Assembly: GCF_932294415.1 (NCBI RefSeq)
Contig: NC_065535.1
Span: forward strand, 83,163,862 to 83,227,861
Length of the DNA stretch: 64,000 bases
Direction: 5' to 3'
DNA from: Quercus robur
Taxonomy: Eukaryota > Streptophyta > Magnoliopsida > Fagales > Fagaceae
Below are positions 35,270 through 46,930 of this stretch, piece after piece (position 1 is the first letter of the stretch; each line of letters opens with the position of its first letter). The notes under the pieces are model-generated. The model ran no database searches. It worked only from the letters and a program-made list of their open reading frames with translations, and was not told the DNA's origin. The translations under genes and the position numbers were made by a program.

Positions 35270-35905
35270 GCTTGACAATTAACTAAGTAGATTGAGAATT
35301 GACTAAGTGTTTGTCCTCGGGTTTTGTCCGAGGAAGAAGGTACAATGGCTGGTTTTGTTCTCTCTCCTCTTTTTCTTATACCAAAAATCTCACCCCCCCC
35401 CCCCCCTTTTTGATCCAGGCGCTTCTTGACTTTGTATAACTTAGCAAGAACGCATCTGGATCTTACATTTGGAGGGCTACGATTAAACTTTCCTGACAAT
35501 TGTCTCATCAAGACCTTGCTAGAAGGTTTTGACACTAGAATATGAGCTGTGTGGGACACTGTTCAGGGTCATTTCCCCATTAATGCAGCCAGCTAAGTGG
35601 TTGTGGTGCATTTAATGTGGAGGGGATGACTACCTTGTCTTTCCTTTTTCTTCTCTTCCTTGTTTTATACCAAGTTACCTTGTCTCCCTTGGGATTGCAC
35701 CATGCTTCCTGCACGCCTGATTCTCGATTATTCGAGGTTAATATGGAGTCCTCGGTCCTCAGTATTTTTCTCAATGGCAGCATCCCGAACTCCTTCATTA
35801 GAAAAATAGTTCTTCTCCAAAGACTCCTCATGAAATTCCCCTCCTCGGAAACAACCTTGCCCACTTTATTGCTGCTTTGGATCCTTATACCCCCCATAAT
35901 ACCTA
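35270..35905 (-). mobile_element. LTR-like fragment, probable minus strand
   Basis: GC-richer text with repeated CCTCGG/CCGAGG motifs (TGTCCTCGGG, CGAGGAAG, GTCCTCGGTCCTC, CCTCCTCGGAAAC) like the LTRs at 26798 and 52761, a C run of ~16 at 35393-35406, and ATTAATGCAGCCAG / CATTTAATGTGG phrases typical of gypsy LTRs. Clear TG...CA ends with a target duplication were not found. The 119-codon frame at 35617 has no ATG start and is not supported as a gene. Confidence 0.35.
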
Positions 35906-36181
35906 ACAATGGAGTACTTGCAAGTTATAAAATCAACCTTAGTGGCACCAACTTAGGGTCTCCCACGCATAAGTGAGTGACTTTACGAGAGAAACACTAT
36001 TTTTTGAGTGTATATATTACTCATACCTCACTCTACTTGAGAAGCCATGCATTTATAGACTTGTTGGTGACCTATATCACTCCTTAATTATGGTCATCAT
36101 TTTACTTATGGCACAAATGGGCATTGACTTTCCATGACTGAAAGTTATGTATTCCAATTCCTTCAATTTCCATTATGGGTG

Positions 36182-38198
36182 TGTTGATACCCAAAAAATT
36201 ACAAAGGAAATGCCAACTCAAGAAACCAGGTCATGGGCCCTATGGAAGCATAGAGGAGCCATGGTCCAATACTCTTGTAATATAATAAAGAGCTACAAAA
36301 TAGGCAAAATTCCCAAAAGAAAGAAAATAACCTTGTATAAGGAGGAAAATGACCCCAAAAAGGGTACAACAGAAAAGGTTCCTTCAAAAGGAACCAAGAA
36401 AGCCCTGTAAGAAAGGGGTTCACCAAGGAAAATGGCCACAAAGAACTGGGTCCCTTTTGGTGGGAAAAACGTAAAAGGGACACATGATATCTAAAAAGAA
36501 GCCTTGAAATTGGCAAATGAAAGTCAACCATCCTATAGGGGATGGGCTCGAGGAACCTTGACCAGAGAAAATATAACAAAAATGGAAAAACGTTAAACAC
36601 ACTTTAATGTAGAACAGACAGTACAAGTCTTCTTGGAGTAGTAAGAGCGTAGAAAGTCACAAAGTAAGATCAATTGGGGTGCTAATAGAGGCCATTAGGG
36701 TGACAATGTCGGAATTGCATGAAATTTAATAGGTTGAAGGGAAAAGACATTCTAATCTAGTCTCAAGACAACTCGAGTGTTGCCTAAATTTAGGCAAATT
36801 TCTTCGTTAAGGCCTTGAAAACAATGTTTTTGCTATTTATAGTAATATTTATTTTTCCTTAATAACTTTTAGTTTAAAAGTCAGAATAAGGTCCCATCTG
36901 TTTTGGGACGTCTCTTAGAGAAAATATTTTCAATTTCTGCAATTATCTAAATTTTACTATTTTGGGCAAAAATAACTATTTTGCCACCTAATTACGTGAT
37001 TAGCGTGGATTAGGGTTTCTAGGCGTTTTCATAGCCACCCTAGGGTTTCTTTTACTATTTAAACATATTGTAGCCTTTAGGGCAATTCAGTTTTCAGATT
37101 TATAAAAATACAGGCTTTGTCCATTTCTCTCTAGTGGATTCCAGAACCCTATCACATTGTGGATTCAAGGGCCCCTCATGGATTCGAGATTTTCATTTAG
37201 AAGCTAATGTTTAGTTTCTTTTCCATTCAATAAACAACGTGTTTGTTTTCTTGTAACTTTTGTGACATCACACTCTAAAAGCTCTTCCAAATCAAAGAGC
37301 TTCAATTCCATTTTTGGAAAAAAGGAGCTCAGATTGAAAAGTCCCATTATAGTGGAGAACTTTCGAAAACATCACATCCTCACTGACTTTGCACAGTTCT
37401 TGAATTGATTAAAAAAAGAAAAGAAATCCATAAGAGGAAAAACAACTAGGGATGAGTTCTCAATAAAGAGAAATATGAACCAAAAAGGGGGGAAACGTGT
37501 GTATAGTCCTAATCCCAGAGAAATCGGCAAGATCCTAGAGAAAAGGAGAAGGAGGTAATTTTATGCCCTTCACAGACCAATATAAAAGGGGAAGGCAGCC
37601 ATGGGAGACAACAACAAGCAAGTTAGAAGAAAGAGAGAGAAAAAGTAAGATAGTAGGCAAAGAAAGATTAGCAAATGTAGAACTTTGAGAAAATTTCATC
37701 TAAGAGAAGAGAAAAGCTTAGGTCAAGTTCCTAGAGAAGAGCATTGTATAAAGAAAAGCTATTTATAATAGAATTTGGTTAAGGCTTCACACTGATCCAA
37801 GGGTTTGAGTTTCACAAGTATTGTAGACCCAAAGAGGCTACTTAAGTTTGTGGAGCTTGAGCCTTATGGGCTTTGTGGATTTGGCCATCCTAAGTATTTG
37901 TACGCTTGGACACTTTGACCAACTAATGAAAATTCCTTGAAATATTTGTGCTTGATTATTATTCTATTTTAGTTCTTGCAAAGAATAAGTTGTTATATAC
38001 TTGTGTTGTATTCACCTTGTGTTTGCTTGGAGTTCCTTGGTTTATGCGCAGATCAGTTTAGTGTAACGGTCCAAACAGATCGCAATGAATTGAGTCTAGT
38101 TCACCCATTCAGTATCTCATTCCATCCTTGGCCCTTCAACAAACTCACAACATCATATTGGGTTTAGGCTTAAGGGACAGTCCAAAAAGGGCCCCACA
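36182..38198 (+). mobile_element. solo LTR, about 2.0 kb
   Basis: It starts TGTTGATACCC and ends GGGCCCCACA. GGGTG is repeated exactly outside both ends (36177-36181 and 38199-38203), the 5-bp target duplication. A TATA-like ATATAAAAGGGG lies at about 37580, with AG-rich leader-like text after it. At 2,017 bp it is long for a single LTR but has no internal repeats marking two LTRs and no polymerase or gag-type frame. The superfamily is uncertain (Ty3/gypsy favoured by length). Confidence 0.7.
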
Positions 38199-38238
38199 GG
38201 GTGCATCTTATTGATGGTGTCCGCACTCGTTTATGGAC

Positions 38239-39050
38239 TGTTAGGTTCTACAGACTTAGGTTTTTATGTATTTAGAACTCTAATGTGTATTGTTGGCAAA
38301 CCATGATCAAAACAAGTTGGTTAGTCGTGTTTAAACTTGCTCAAAGTTGGTTCTTTTATGTAAAGTTGGATTAAGCTGTTGCAGGATTCATTTATGCTTC
38401 TTGGCCTAGTTCGATTGATCGAAGTTTAGGCTCGATCAATCGAAAATCGGGTCAGATGTGTTTTCTGTAAAATTCCAACTCAGCCTTAGTTTGTTTAAAA
38501 TGTTTAGGGTTTTCTAATTTGCCCTTGATATATAAGGCAAACCTTAGCTACGTTTTAGTGTTGCTCATATTGCTATTTGTGTAAATCTCTTGTGAGATCT
38601 GTGAGGAGCTTTCCTTTACACAAGCTTAGGATGATCAAGAAGGAGATTTCTTCAAGAGCTTGATGATCATTCAGTTGCTACCATAAGAACTTAAAGAAAC
38701 ACAAGCGGGTGTGCTTGTACTTGCTGGAGAATCTTAGAAAGAATGAGTCCGTGGTTTCAGAGTTTACACGTGGTCGTGTCAGTAAGTTTCTACTAGTAGG
38801 TAGCAATAGGATGTTAGTGGTTTAAGTCCTGTTGAACAACTTCGATTCTTTCATAGTGGTTTAAGTCCCCAGGTTTTTACCGGTTTGGTTTCCTGGGTGA
38901 TCATATCATTATCTTATTTATATTTCCGTTGCTTTGCATGATATGATTGTTTGATTGTGATAACCTAGATTTGGAATTTGGACTAAGTAACAACTTGGAT
39001 AATTATCTAGGTTAATCCAATTGTGTTTTTTAGGAGTCTAAAAACTATCA
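38239..39050 (+). mobile_element. solo LTR (Ty1/copia-like), 812 bp
   Basis: It starts TGTTAGGTTC and ends AAAACTATCA. TGGAC is repeated exactly at 38234-38238 and 39051-39055 as target duplication. Inside, TCGATTGATCGAAG and CTCGATCAATCGAAAATCG form a near-palindromic pair, a feature I associate with copia LTRs of trees, and a TATATAAGGC box lies near 38548. It sits only 35 bp after the preceding solo LTR and in the same orientation. No internal region remains. Confidence 0.75.
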
Positions 39051-39055
39051 TGGAC

Positions 39056-40500
39056 TATGGAGATCTATGCTCATGCCTGAGTTCCATGTACAAGTTCACT
39101 TAATCTTTAGATTATCAATCCGTTCAATGAGCCTCAAATTATTGGAATAGTGAGGATGGTCAAACCATGTTCCTATGCCCAAAGTAAGAAGGTCATCCAT
39201 GTTAAATAGACTTGTTTAGGCCATTAATATTGTCGTAAAGAATGATATAGTTAAATCACGTCTTCCATATCAAAATGTAACCCTTTAAGTGAATAAATTG
39301 TAAATAATTTTTTTTTTCCAATTTAAGGAATACAAGCAAGTATACATTCTTTTGCTGAGATTTTTTTTGGCTGAGAAGCAAGTATAAATTCTATCCAACT
39401 AGAAGAAGAGACGTTGTATGAAATTTTTTTTGCAATGTTAGTTGGGCTCTAAAAAATTTTATGCCCATGTTCTTGTTTCTTCCTTGTATGTTTTCTTTAA
39501 TCTCAATCACATTTTAGCTAGTTGCCCCTGAATTTAAGTGTGAGATGAGCTGGGGTTCTTCTATCACTTAGAAAAAAGAGGGAAGAAAGGGGGGGGGGGA
39601 CAGAGTCTAAAAACATCCAAAACACAATATTTTGTTACTTTCTTTAATCTTTTGCAGTGGTTTTATTTTTGACTCATTACTTTTTTTCCCAAAAATAATA
39701 ATAATTATTTTTGCTTGTGGGTAGTTGGATCCTATTTTCTATGGAAAGATGTCACTGCATGAGCCAATGACCTCCCCCATATAAATCTATGCTCATGAGT
39801 CATGTCTCTGTCTGACAAAAACTAGAAACACTTTTTTAACCACATTATTCATGCTACCACAGCTAAAACTTTTGAGATAAAATACTTTGGTGCAAATTGC
39901 AGGAGTAAAAGACTAATCCAACCTCAATTTCTCTTCCTCTCTCTTTTTGATTTAGTCCAAAGCCTCAATTGCAGGGATAAATGCTTACCTTTTACCGGAA
40001 ACTACCCTGCACGCGCAACCATCACACTGATGGGTAAAAAACTTGGAAAAAACATTATCCTATTCCTTTAGTAGACCTCCCTGAACAAGAAACTGTGACA
40101 TCACTTTATCTTTGGCACTGCCGTGCGGTGCACCAGCAAAAGCAAAAGCAATCAGACAGTCCCCTCCAACTCCAAAAAAGCCATAATAGTCTACACCTGC
40201 TTAGTGCTTACATACACATTCACATTCACATTCGCTTTCATTTACTATACCAATAAAAAAGCCAAATCTAAATATTCTAATATAAATATAAAAATAAAAA
40301 ACAAAACTAACCCTTTTTTTGGGTAAGCAAATAAAAGTATAAAACAAAATAATTAATCCCAACTAACCTTCCCTTGAAATAACATAACTATATTAATAAA
40401 ATATACCCATTTGATTCAAATTTATAATATATAGTCACATTTGGTCCTTCACAGCACCAAGTAAACGAATTATAGCAACCGGCCCTTCTCTCACCTTTTA
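39056..40500. other. intergenic, promoter side of the small membrane-protein gene
   Basis: No supported gene. A G run (~10) lies at 39589-39599. The last 100 bp before the gene contain TCATATATTATATG at 40511-40524, a candidate TATA region. Confidence 0.5.
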
Positions 40501-40567
40501 CATCACCTCATTCATATATTATATGTACTTTGCTCTGTCTAGTCAAGCTTGCTTCTTTCTTGTAACC

Positions 40568-41122
40568 ATGTCTTCAATAATGAGTCCTCAAGGTGTAGTC
40601 TTTGCCACAGCCATGGCTGTGTCCGGCACTGTCGTCCTCCTTGTTCTTAAACTTCAAAAGTCTCTCCCAAATACCCAATTCTCTGTTGATCAAATTCCTC
40701 AGTCCTCACAGCCAATTTTACGTTCTTGTCTCTCTTCTGGTACGCAAAAAAATGGTCCTATATACATGCAGTACTATATACATACTATTTATCTCTTTGT
40801 TTTTTTTTTGCTAATGGGTGTTTTTTGTTTCTTTGTTTGGTGGCGTGTAGAGGAAAAGAAAAAGGAAAAGAAGAAGAAAAAAGTTCACTTTGCAAAGGAT
40901 GTGGTGGATCCAAGTGGGGATGGAGAAGCGTATAGGAAGCAGCATGGTATAATTAGCAGCAATTCTTCTTCTTCTTCTTCTTCATCATCATTAGCTTCAT
41001 CACCAACACCAAAGTTAGAAAAGTATAGAGGTCAAACAAGAGGAATGCCTGCCAATAGGGTGGCTTTGTACAATGGAATTCTCAGGGATCGTGTGGTTCA
41101 ACGAATGGGTTACTCTTATTGA
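40568..41122 (+). CDS. small plant protein with one N-terminal membrane segment
   Basis: Two exons, 40568-40739 and 40851-41122, encode 147 aa. Residues ~8-28 (GVVFATAMAVSGTVVLLVLK) form one hydrophobic segment. A Lys/Glu-rich stretch (EEKKKEKKKKK) leads into VHFAKDVVDPSGDGEAYRKQ, then a nine-serine run coded mostly by TCT/TCA repeats, and a C-terminus with GMPANRVALYNGILRDRVVQ and a final YSY. The VHFAKDVV and MPANRVALYNGIL blocks occur, as I recall, in an uncharacterised plant family; no function is known to me. I prefer ATG 40568 (context AACC before it) to the in-frame ATG at 40523, which lies inside a TATA-like tract. The 111-nt intron has GT-AG ends and no in-frame stop, so an unspliced reading adds 37 residues. 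Confidence 0.75.
   Translation: MSSIMSPQGVVFATAMAVSGTVVLLVLKLQKSLPNTQFSVDQIPQSSQPILRSCLSSGTQKNGPIYMQYYIHTIYLFVFFLLMGVFCFFVWWRVEEKKKEKKKKKVHFAKDVVDPSGDGEAYRKQHGIISSNSSSSSSSSSLASSPTPKLEKYRGQTRGMPANRVALYNGILRDRVVQRMGYSY
40964..40991 (+). repeat. (TTC)n-type run coding poly-serine
   Basis: TCT/TCA triplets within the second exon encode a run of about nine to ten serines, a likely length-variable site in the protein. Confidence 0.85.
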
Positions 41123-41229
41123 TCCAATTTCTGTGCAAAAATCTGTGTTTATGGTCTCCAATGTAGGCTTTTTTTTACCATTCTTCTTTTTAACTTTTAA
41201 TTTTAGAATCTGTAATTAGGAATTGGAAA

Positions 41230-41281
41230 GGAGACCAAAGGCTTTTTTTTCTTTTTTTTTGATGAGGAGACCAAAGGCTTT
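41230..41281 (-). mobile_element. minimal LINE-type insertion with 16-bp target duplication
   Basis: GGAGACCAAAGGCTTT is repeated exactly at 41230-41245 and 41266-41281. Between lie only 20 nt: a T run with one C, then GATGA. Read on the minus strand this is TCATC plus an A tail, the same 3' tail seen at 8640-8895 and 6011. It looks like a retroposon insertion truncated to almost nothing, in the likely 3' UTR of the small membrane-protein gene. Confidence 0.65.
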
Positions 41282-41289
41282 GATGGTTC

Positions 41290-41947
41290 CTGAAGTTCAT
41301 GTTCTCATGGTCTGATGGGGAACAGGGTGAAACCTCTTGGAAGAGTAAAATTTCTTGGGGTTATGTAACTTATGTTCATAGTCGTTATTTTTTTCTGGAA
41401 AATTCTCTACCTTCTGTAAAATTTCTTGTTCTCTAGTTCACAAATGTGCACAAAGAGTATCATGTAATCACAGTCTTTTCTCCCCTTTTTTTTTAATAAT
41501 CTTTTTTGGGTGCTTTTCTTTTTGGTTGGTCTGACATGAATGTAAATACAGGGACTGCTTAAAAGGCAAACATTGATGGTACTTTTTCTAATTTTCTTTG
41601 GTCCTACATGCTGTAATTTCAATTTACGGCATCTGTTTCATTACGTGGGGATTGTATTATTGAATCTTGTTCATAGGTGAAGACATTTGTGTTTTCAAGT
41701 TATGTTGATTATTCATCCAAGAAAAAGCTGTGTTAAGTGGTTGGGCCATTGGATTCGTCCATTTATCATTGAGAATCAATTTTCTGACTAAGGCCATTGT
41801 TGATAGCCTTTTTTTTCCTACCTTTTTCAAGGAATATCAATGATTGTCATTGAAAACGGTTCAAGATCAAAATTGGATGTGCTTTTGGTTGTTTGTTTAA
41901 CATAGAAATAGAAGTTTTAGTTCAATGTTAGAAAATTTGATTTGATA

Positions 41948-41990
<43 letters not shown>

Positions 41991-43185
41991 AAGATTGTTT
42001 TATGGAAATAGCTAAAGTGATTAAAGAAAGAAAAGTAGGAAATTATCATTTCTTTCTTCTAACGCTAATAATAACAAATTTAGTTTCAATGAGGTTATGT
42101 TCAAAAAATTTATATACGCTAAAACTAAATAATTGACTAAAAAAACATAAAGATATAATCCACTAGCAAAAGAAATGTTTATTAAAGAGAGAGAGGTATT
42201 CTTTTGACCATTAAAATTTGTGGTGCTTTCACAACCCTTTACGTTTCCAAATTTTCTTTTTGACATTTCATATTTGAATCCATTTTTATATTGTCCTTTT
42301 TTTTCATTTATGTTGATAATATGATAACACTTAATATTATATAGGTAACTTGGCTTAATGAATACTATTTATTTGACACTTAACAATCAAATTACAAATA
42401 AAAATGGATGATATAGTCAATATGAAAACAAAATCAAACATGAAGAGTTAAAATAAAAATTTTAAAACATAAAGAATTAAAATAAAAATAACCTTAGATT
42501 TTAAGTGTCAAAAATGTACTTTACCTTTTTTGGGGTGGGGGTGGGAGGAATTTATCTAAATTCGTGATATTTAACGTAGTTTGATAAATATCCAATAAAT
42601 TTTTAATTTTTATGGTCACATCCTACGATTTGGTTCTCTAATGCACCCGTATATCTTTTTCTCTAATCAGTAATCACACTTCATGTAACATTCAATTATT
42701 CTCCTTGGGCTAATTTTTTGCTGTGAGTGGATGAAAATAGTTAAAATATTAGACGGATTGGGTGTTAAATACTGCGCAATTAGGGGGGGAAAAACCAAAA
42801 ACATTTTTTTTAAGCTAAATAAAAAAAAATAAAAAATAAAAGTTGTATTTGGGCAAAGAATTCTTGGGTGGTAATGGAATATGTAATGTTTAGTATTATA
42901 TTGTGTTCTACATGACGGCACATGGATTTTTAAAATTTTCTTTTCTTATCGTTCTTTTGTTAAAATATTATCTCCTCTCATTCTCTTATGTGTATGCACA
43001 TAAAAGGACTCATGTGCCATATGTGTATACATGTGTCACATCAACTCACATGTGGATGTTTATGACATCTTCTTTTGACCACTTTTGGCATTGCTTAGTG
43101 ACAAATGGAAAAAAAATTTCATGTCATGTCATGTGACCAAAAACATTGTGTGTTCCTTCCGACATGCATAACTCATCACATGCTC
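41290..43185. other. intergenic; microsatellite only
   Basis: A (TA)n run lies at 41955-41992. CATGTG/CACATG words are frequent at 42900-43150. No supported gene. Confidence 0.55.
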
Positions 43186-43189
43186 ATGT

Positions 43190-44560
43190 CAATGCACATC
43201 GTGCTTGTTGCATGAAATACAGCCATTTGGTCTCCACCCAAAGCTATGCTTCAAACAACCTTTGATTCTAAAAAAATAAAAAGAAAAAAGAAAAAAGAAA
43301 AAGAAAGAAAAGAAAAGAAGAGGAAGTTTCAACAAACCAACTATAATAAATGAAAAGACCTCTGCATTGACCCAACAAAACTTTATAATTTATTTATTTT
43401 GAGTAAAAGGATAGAACACGACCTTAATAATTGAAGTGAGAAAAATTGTTTTACCAAAAAAAAAAAAGTGAGAAAAATTGAGTAATAGACTGATTTGCTG
43501 CTAGTTTCTAATATATCTTCTATTATTAACACCCCCCCCCCCCCCCCCCAAAAAAAAAAAAAAAAAGAAGTAAGCAAATTAAATTGCTATACATGAGAAC
43601 TATTAAAAATTGAAATTACTTACTTCTATTGGGTAATTATTGACCATGCCCACTTAGCACCCGTTTCAACTTTCAAGTAGCTTATTTTTATTGGTTTAAT
43701 AAGTAAAAAAAAAAAAGAATATTTCTAATCTTTTATATAAAAAAGAATAAAAATATAGTTATACTTAAACAAAATTAAAAAGTTGTATATAAGTCAAATA
43801 AGCTGGATAAATTAGGGGGGAAAACCTATAACAAACAATTCCTTAGAAAACCTTAAAAAGAGAGGCCAAAAAAATTGACCAGGTCGATGGCTCCAGTTTT
43901 TCTTCTTTGTAAATATCAGGGAAATGCAAGCCAACATTGAAGAAGGTCAAGTGCCAACCAATAAATCAATTTTAAATTTCATAGTTTTATTAAGGGTCCG
44001 ATTAATGTGTGCTTTTTAAGCTATCCATTTTTAGAAACATTTTTTCAAGAATTGAAAAAACTGTCAATATTTTTTCAATTCTCGAGAATTTTTTTTCCAA
44101 AAATGAAAATTACCGTATGCTCTAAGGACATACATTAGCAAAATCATTTTATTAAAGTAACGTTGAACGTCAAGTTCAAGAGTTATTTAGGGCATGTGCT
44201 CCTTTCACATTAGAGACCTCATCACAGGCTTATATTTAAATGCACATCACATTCAACAACAACCCAAAAAAAAAAAAAAAAAAAAGGAAAAGTAAATGAA
44301 CATCATGCCTGGTGTGAGGTGTGAACATAGCCATTTGTCTCTGCTTCCTTTGATACGTTACTTTCTCAGCACAAAGCTACATTTTCAACCATCCAATTAA
44401 TCAAATAAAAAGACCACTGCATTGACCCGTTCAAAACTTTATAATTATTGAAGTAACAAAATTGGTAAACGTGAGGGCCATTTTTTGAAAATGGAAAATT
44501 ATTGAATTTTACTATTTCTCTCTTTGCTTGGTAATTATTGAAAAAGCTTACTTGGGAAGC
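43190..44560 (+). repeat. old spaced direct duplication (two ~300-bp copies)
   Basis: 43190-43450 and 44240-44470 share, in order: ATGCACATC, ACA(T)AGCCATTTG.TCTC, CAAAGCTA, AAA(T)GAAAAGACC.CTGCATTGACCC, CAAAACTTTATAATT. GGTAATTATTGA recurs after each (~43631, ~44530). Copies lie about 1.05 kb apart in the same orientation and are well diverged. A C run of ~19 (43530-43549) followed by an A run lies between them. Confidence 0.5.
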
Positions 44561-44564
44561 CATT

Positions 44565-46750
44565 TGCCACCTAAATTATATTATAATTCAAAATTTATGT
44601 ATATATGCAGTATGCTATGCTGCACGAAAATCCTGCACAGCAGGTTCTACTCTTTGTAATTTCTTTCTCTGTTGCAATGCAATTTATATTCCCTTTCAAA
44701 AAAAAAAAAAAAAAAATGCAGTGTGCTATATAATTATCTATTTATTTAAATGAAATAAAGAAGGACCAAGGGGTCAAAAAAACAAAAACAAAAAACAAAA
44801 AACCTATAAAGTTTGGTTTCAAACTCAAAAACTTCTGAAGGGGACACATCACACATGGCAAGCAGGTGTTGGAGACAGTTTAAGCAAGCAAAACGTCTAG
44901 ACAAAAATTTGGCGTTTCATTGATTTTTTGGAACTGAAATCTTTAATCTTTATATGACCTTCTTTATCCATTTTTTCGTCCATTTTCTGAGAGTATGGGC
45001 ATCACTATGTTGTCTGTGGGGCTCATTTTTTTTGTTTCTTATTATGTTATATGTATATGTGATATTTTAGTTTAATGTGTGCCTGACATCTCCATGTTCT
45101 AAAATTCACTCGGTTGCACAACAAACGCGTATTGAATAATTGACCAATCATCCCCAATCAATGGAAAATAGAATGCTGACAATAAAAAAAATTAAAAATT
45201 TGGGACTTGGATAAAATTCTTTATCTTATCATTCAGCCCCTCAGCCCAATATGGTTGGATAATGAGCAATGCCAATCATGGTTGCAGGATAGAGACTGAG
45301 AGAGACGCAAAGAGCAAAGATGATGAATTGAGAAAAGAAAATAAGGCCGGGTGACCAAAATTACCAAGATTGGAATTGTTAATATGACATTTTTGTAAGA
45401 CTTATTATGCAGCATGAGAACGTACATGATTCATTCGTGGAATTTTATTGAAAATTTCCTTCAACTTCAACTTCAACTTGAAATTCAGCGGATTTGATTG
45501 TGGCTTTTACCCACACGCATTGGTTATGGTGAAAGACAGGCAACAAGTAACAACGACAATTAATACATATATAAAATTATATATATTCAACCAACTAGTT
45601 GAAAATTCTCGACCTAAAACATTAATAAATTGCAGTACCATGTACATCTTGGTTTTAGGCATGCAAATGATACAATGGTCCCAGACCTCTAGTCTCCAGT
45701 CAAAGACAATGAAATTTGGGATCAATTTATTCGAGCAAAAGAGAACTTAAACAAGCAAGTTTCGTGTAAAATGAGTTAAATAACATAATATATGGGGCAT
45801 GGTGAGCATAGGAACACTTTTGTAATGATATGAGTTTGAATGGAAAGTAATAGACTAAGGTCATGTGATGTGAATAATTAATGACCTTTGGATTAACTGA
45901 CATGCCCACCCATAACGTTAGGACACGTTTTGTAAGTTCCATCTCATCATTTTAGGATACATCCAAAGTTAAATTCCTTTAAAGTCTTTATCCAACAACA
46001 AAAAAAAAGACTCATGACTCATGTGAATAATGATTTGAAGTTTACTTTAAATCGCCTAGCTAGAATCCTGTAGTTCAACAACTAACATCTTCTAATCCTG
46101 AATTAAAGTCATAAAAGTGCCAACAATTTTGGTAGCTTTCTTATGCAAGTTGAAGAAGAAAAATTGGTAAACTTTAAATCTAACAACCAAATGCTTGTGC
46201 GTGTGCAATGATGCAAGTTATCACTTCTTAAACCTGATCTTTCCACAAAATTTGACAGGAAAAATATCAATGTTCTTTCGTTTTGATCTAATCTTGAATG
46301 AAAGTCATAAAAATGCCAACAATTTGGTAGCTTTCTTTTTTTTTTTTTTTCCAATTTCTTATCATCAGATTTTTATTGAATTTCCAAGAAACCAAAAAAA
46401 TTATTTGCACCCAATTATTATTATTATTATATTTTAAATCACTTATCAAAAATTATTATATTTTAGATTTTTTTTTTTTTTTTTTTTTTGGTCATGGGTT
46501 TAAGTCCAAGAATCAATTTCTAAAAAAACATGTGTATGGAAGTAAGGTTATCTACAACGACCTCTCTCATACCCCACAAAAAAGTGGGAGCTTTAAGCAC
46601 CGAATACAAGATTTTTATGTTGAATACTTTTTTTTTTTTTTTGACAATTTGTTTTGTTCTATTTTTTTGGTAAATTTATAGGTTAATAATAATTTTTTCC
46701 AAATTATGTATAGGAGAGGGTTATGGTTTTTTTTTTGTTTTTTTCTGCTT
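44565..46750. other. intergenic, nothing recognised but a short direct repeat
   Basis: A ~45-bp direct repeat is seen at 46095-46141 and 46291-46339 (AAAGTCATAAAA.TGCCAACAATTT, GGTAGCTTTCTT). No supported gene. Confidence 0.5.
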
Positions 46751-46752
46751 GA

Positions 46753-46930
46753 GTAATACTACGTCCAAAAAAATTTCACAATAAATATGAGATGACAAGT
46801 TATCACTAATTCTAATTGGGCTTGCCACTAAAATTATTTTTTTGTCTACTAGTAACAGCTGATGACTTCTTGCCATCTAAAATTTATTGTAAAAATACTG
46901 TGAAAAATATTATGAACGTAACGTTTCTTA
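46753..46930. mobile_element. MITE with GTAAYRYTACGTYC ends
   Basis: Left end GTAATACTACGTCC with TTTCACAATAAAT; right end reverse-complemented reads AACGTTACGTTCATAATATTTTTCACAG then ACAATAAATTTTAGATGGCAAG. Arms of ~70 bp pair imperfectly around CTAATTGGGC-type centre. No coding capacity. Confidence 0.55.

Noticed and set aside
35580-35976. Paired ~110-codon frames on both strands
   Set aside because: No ATG start on the + strand, and the segment has LTR-like CCGAGG/CCTCGG text; probably retroelement-derived.
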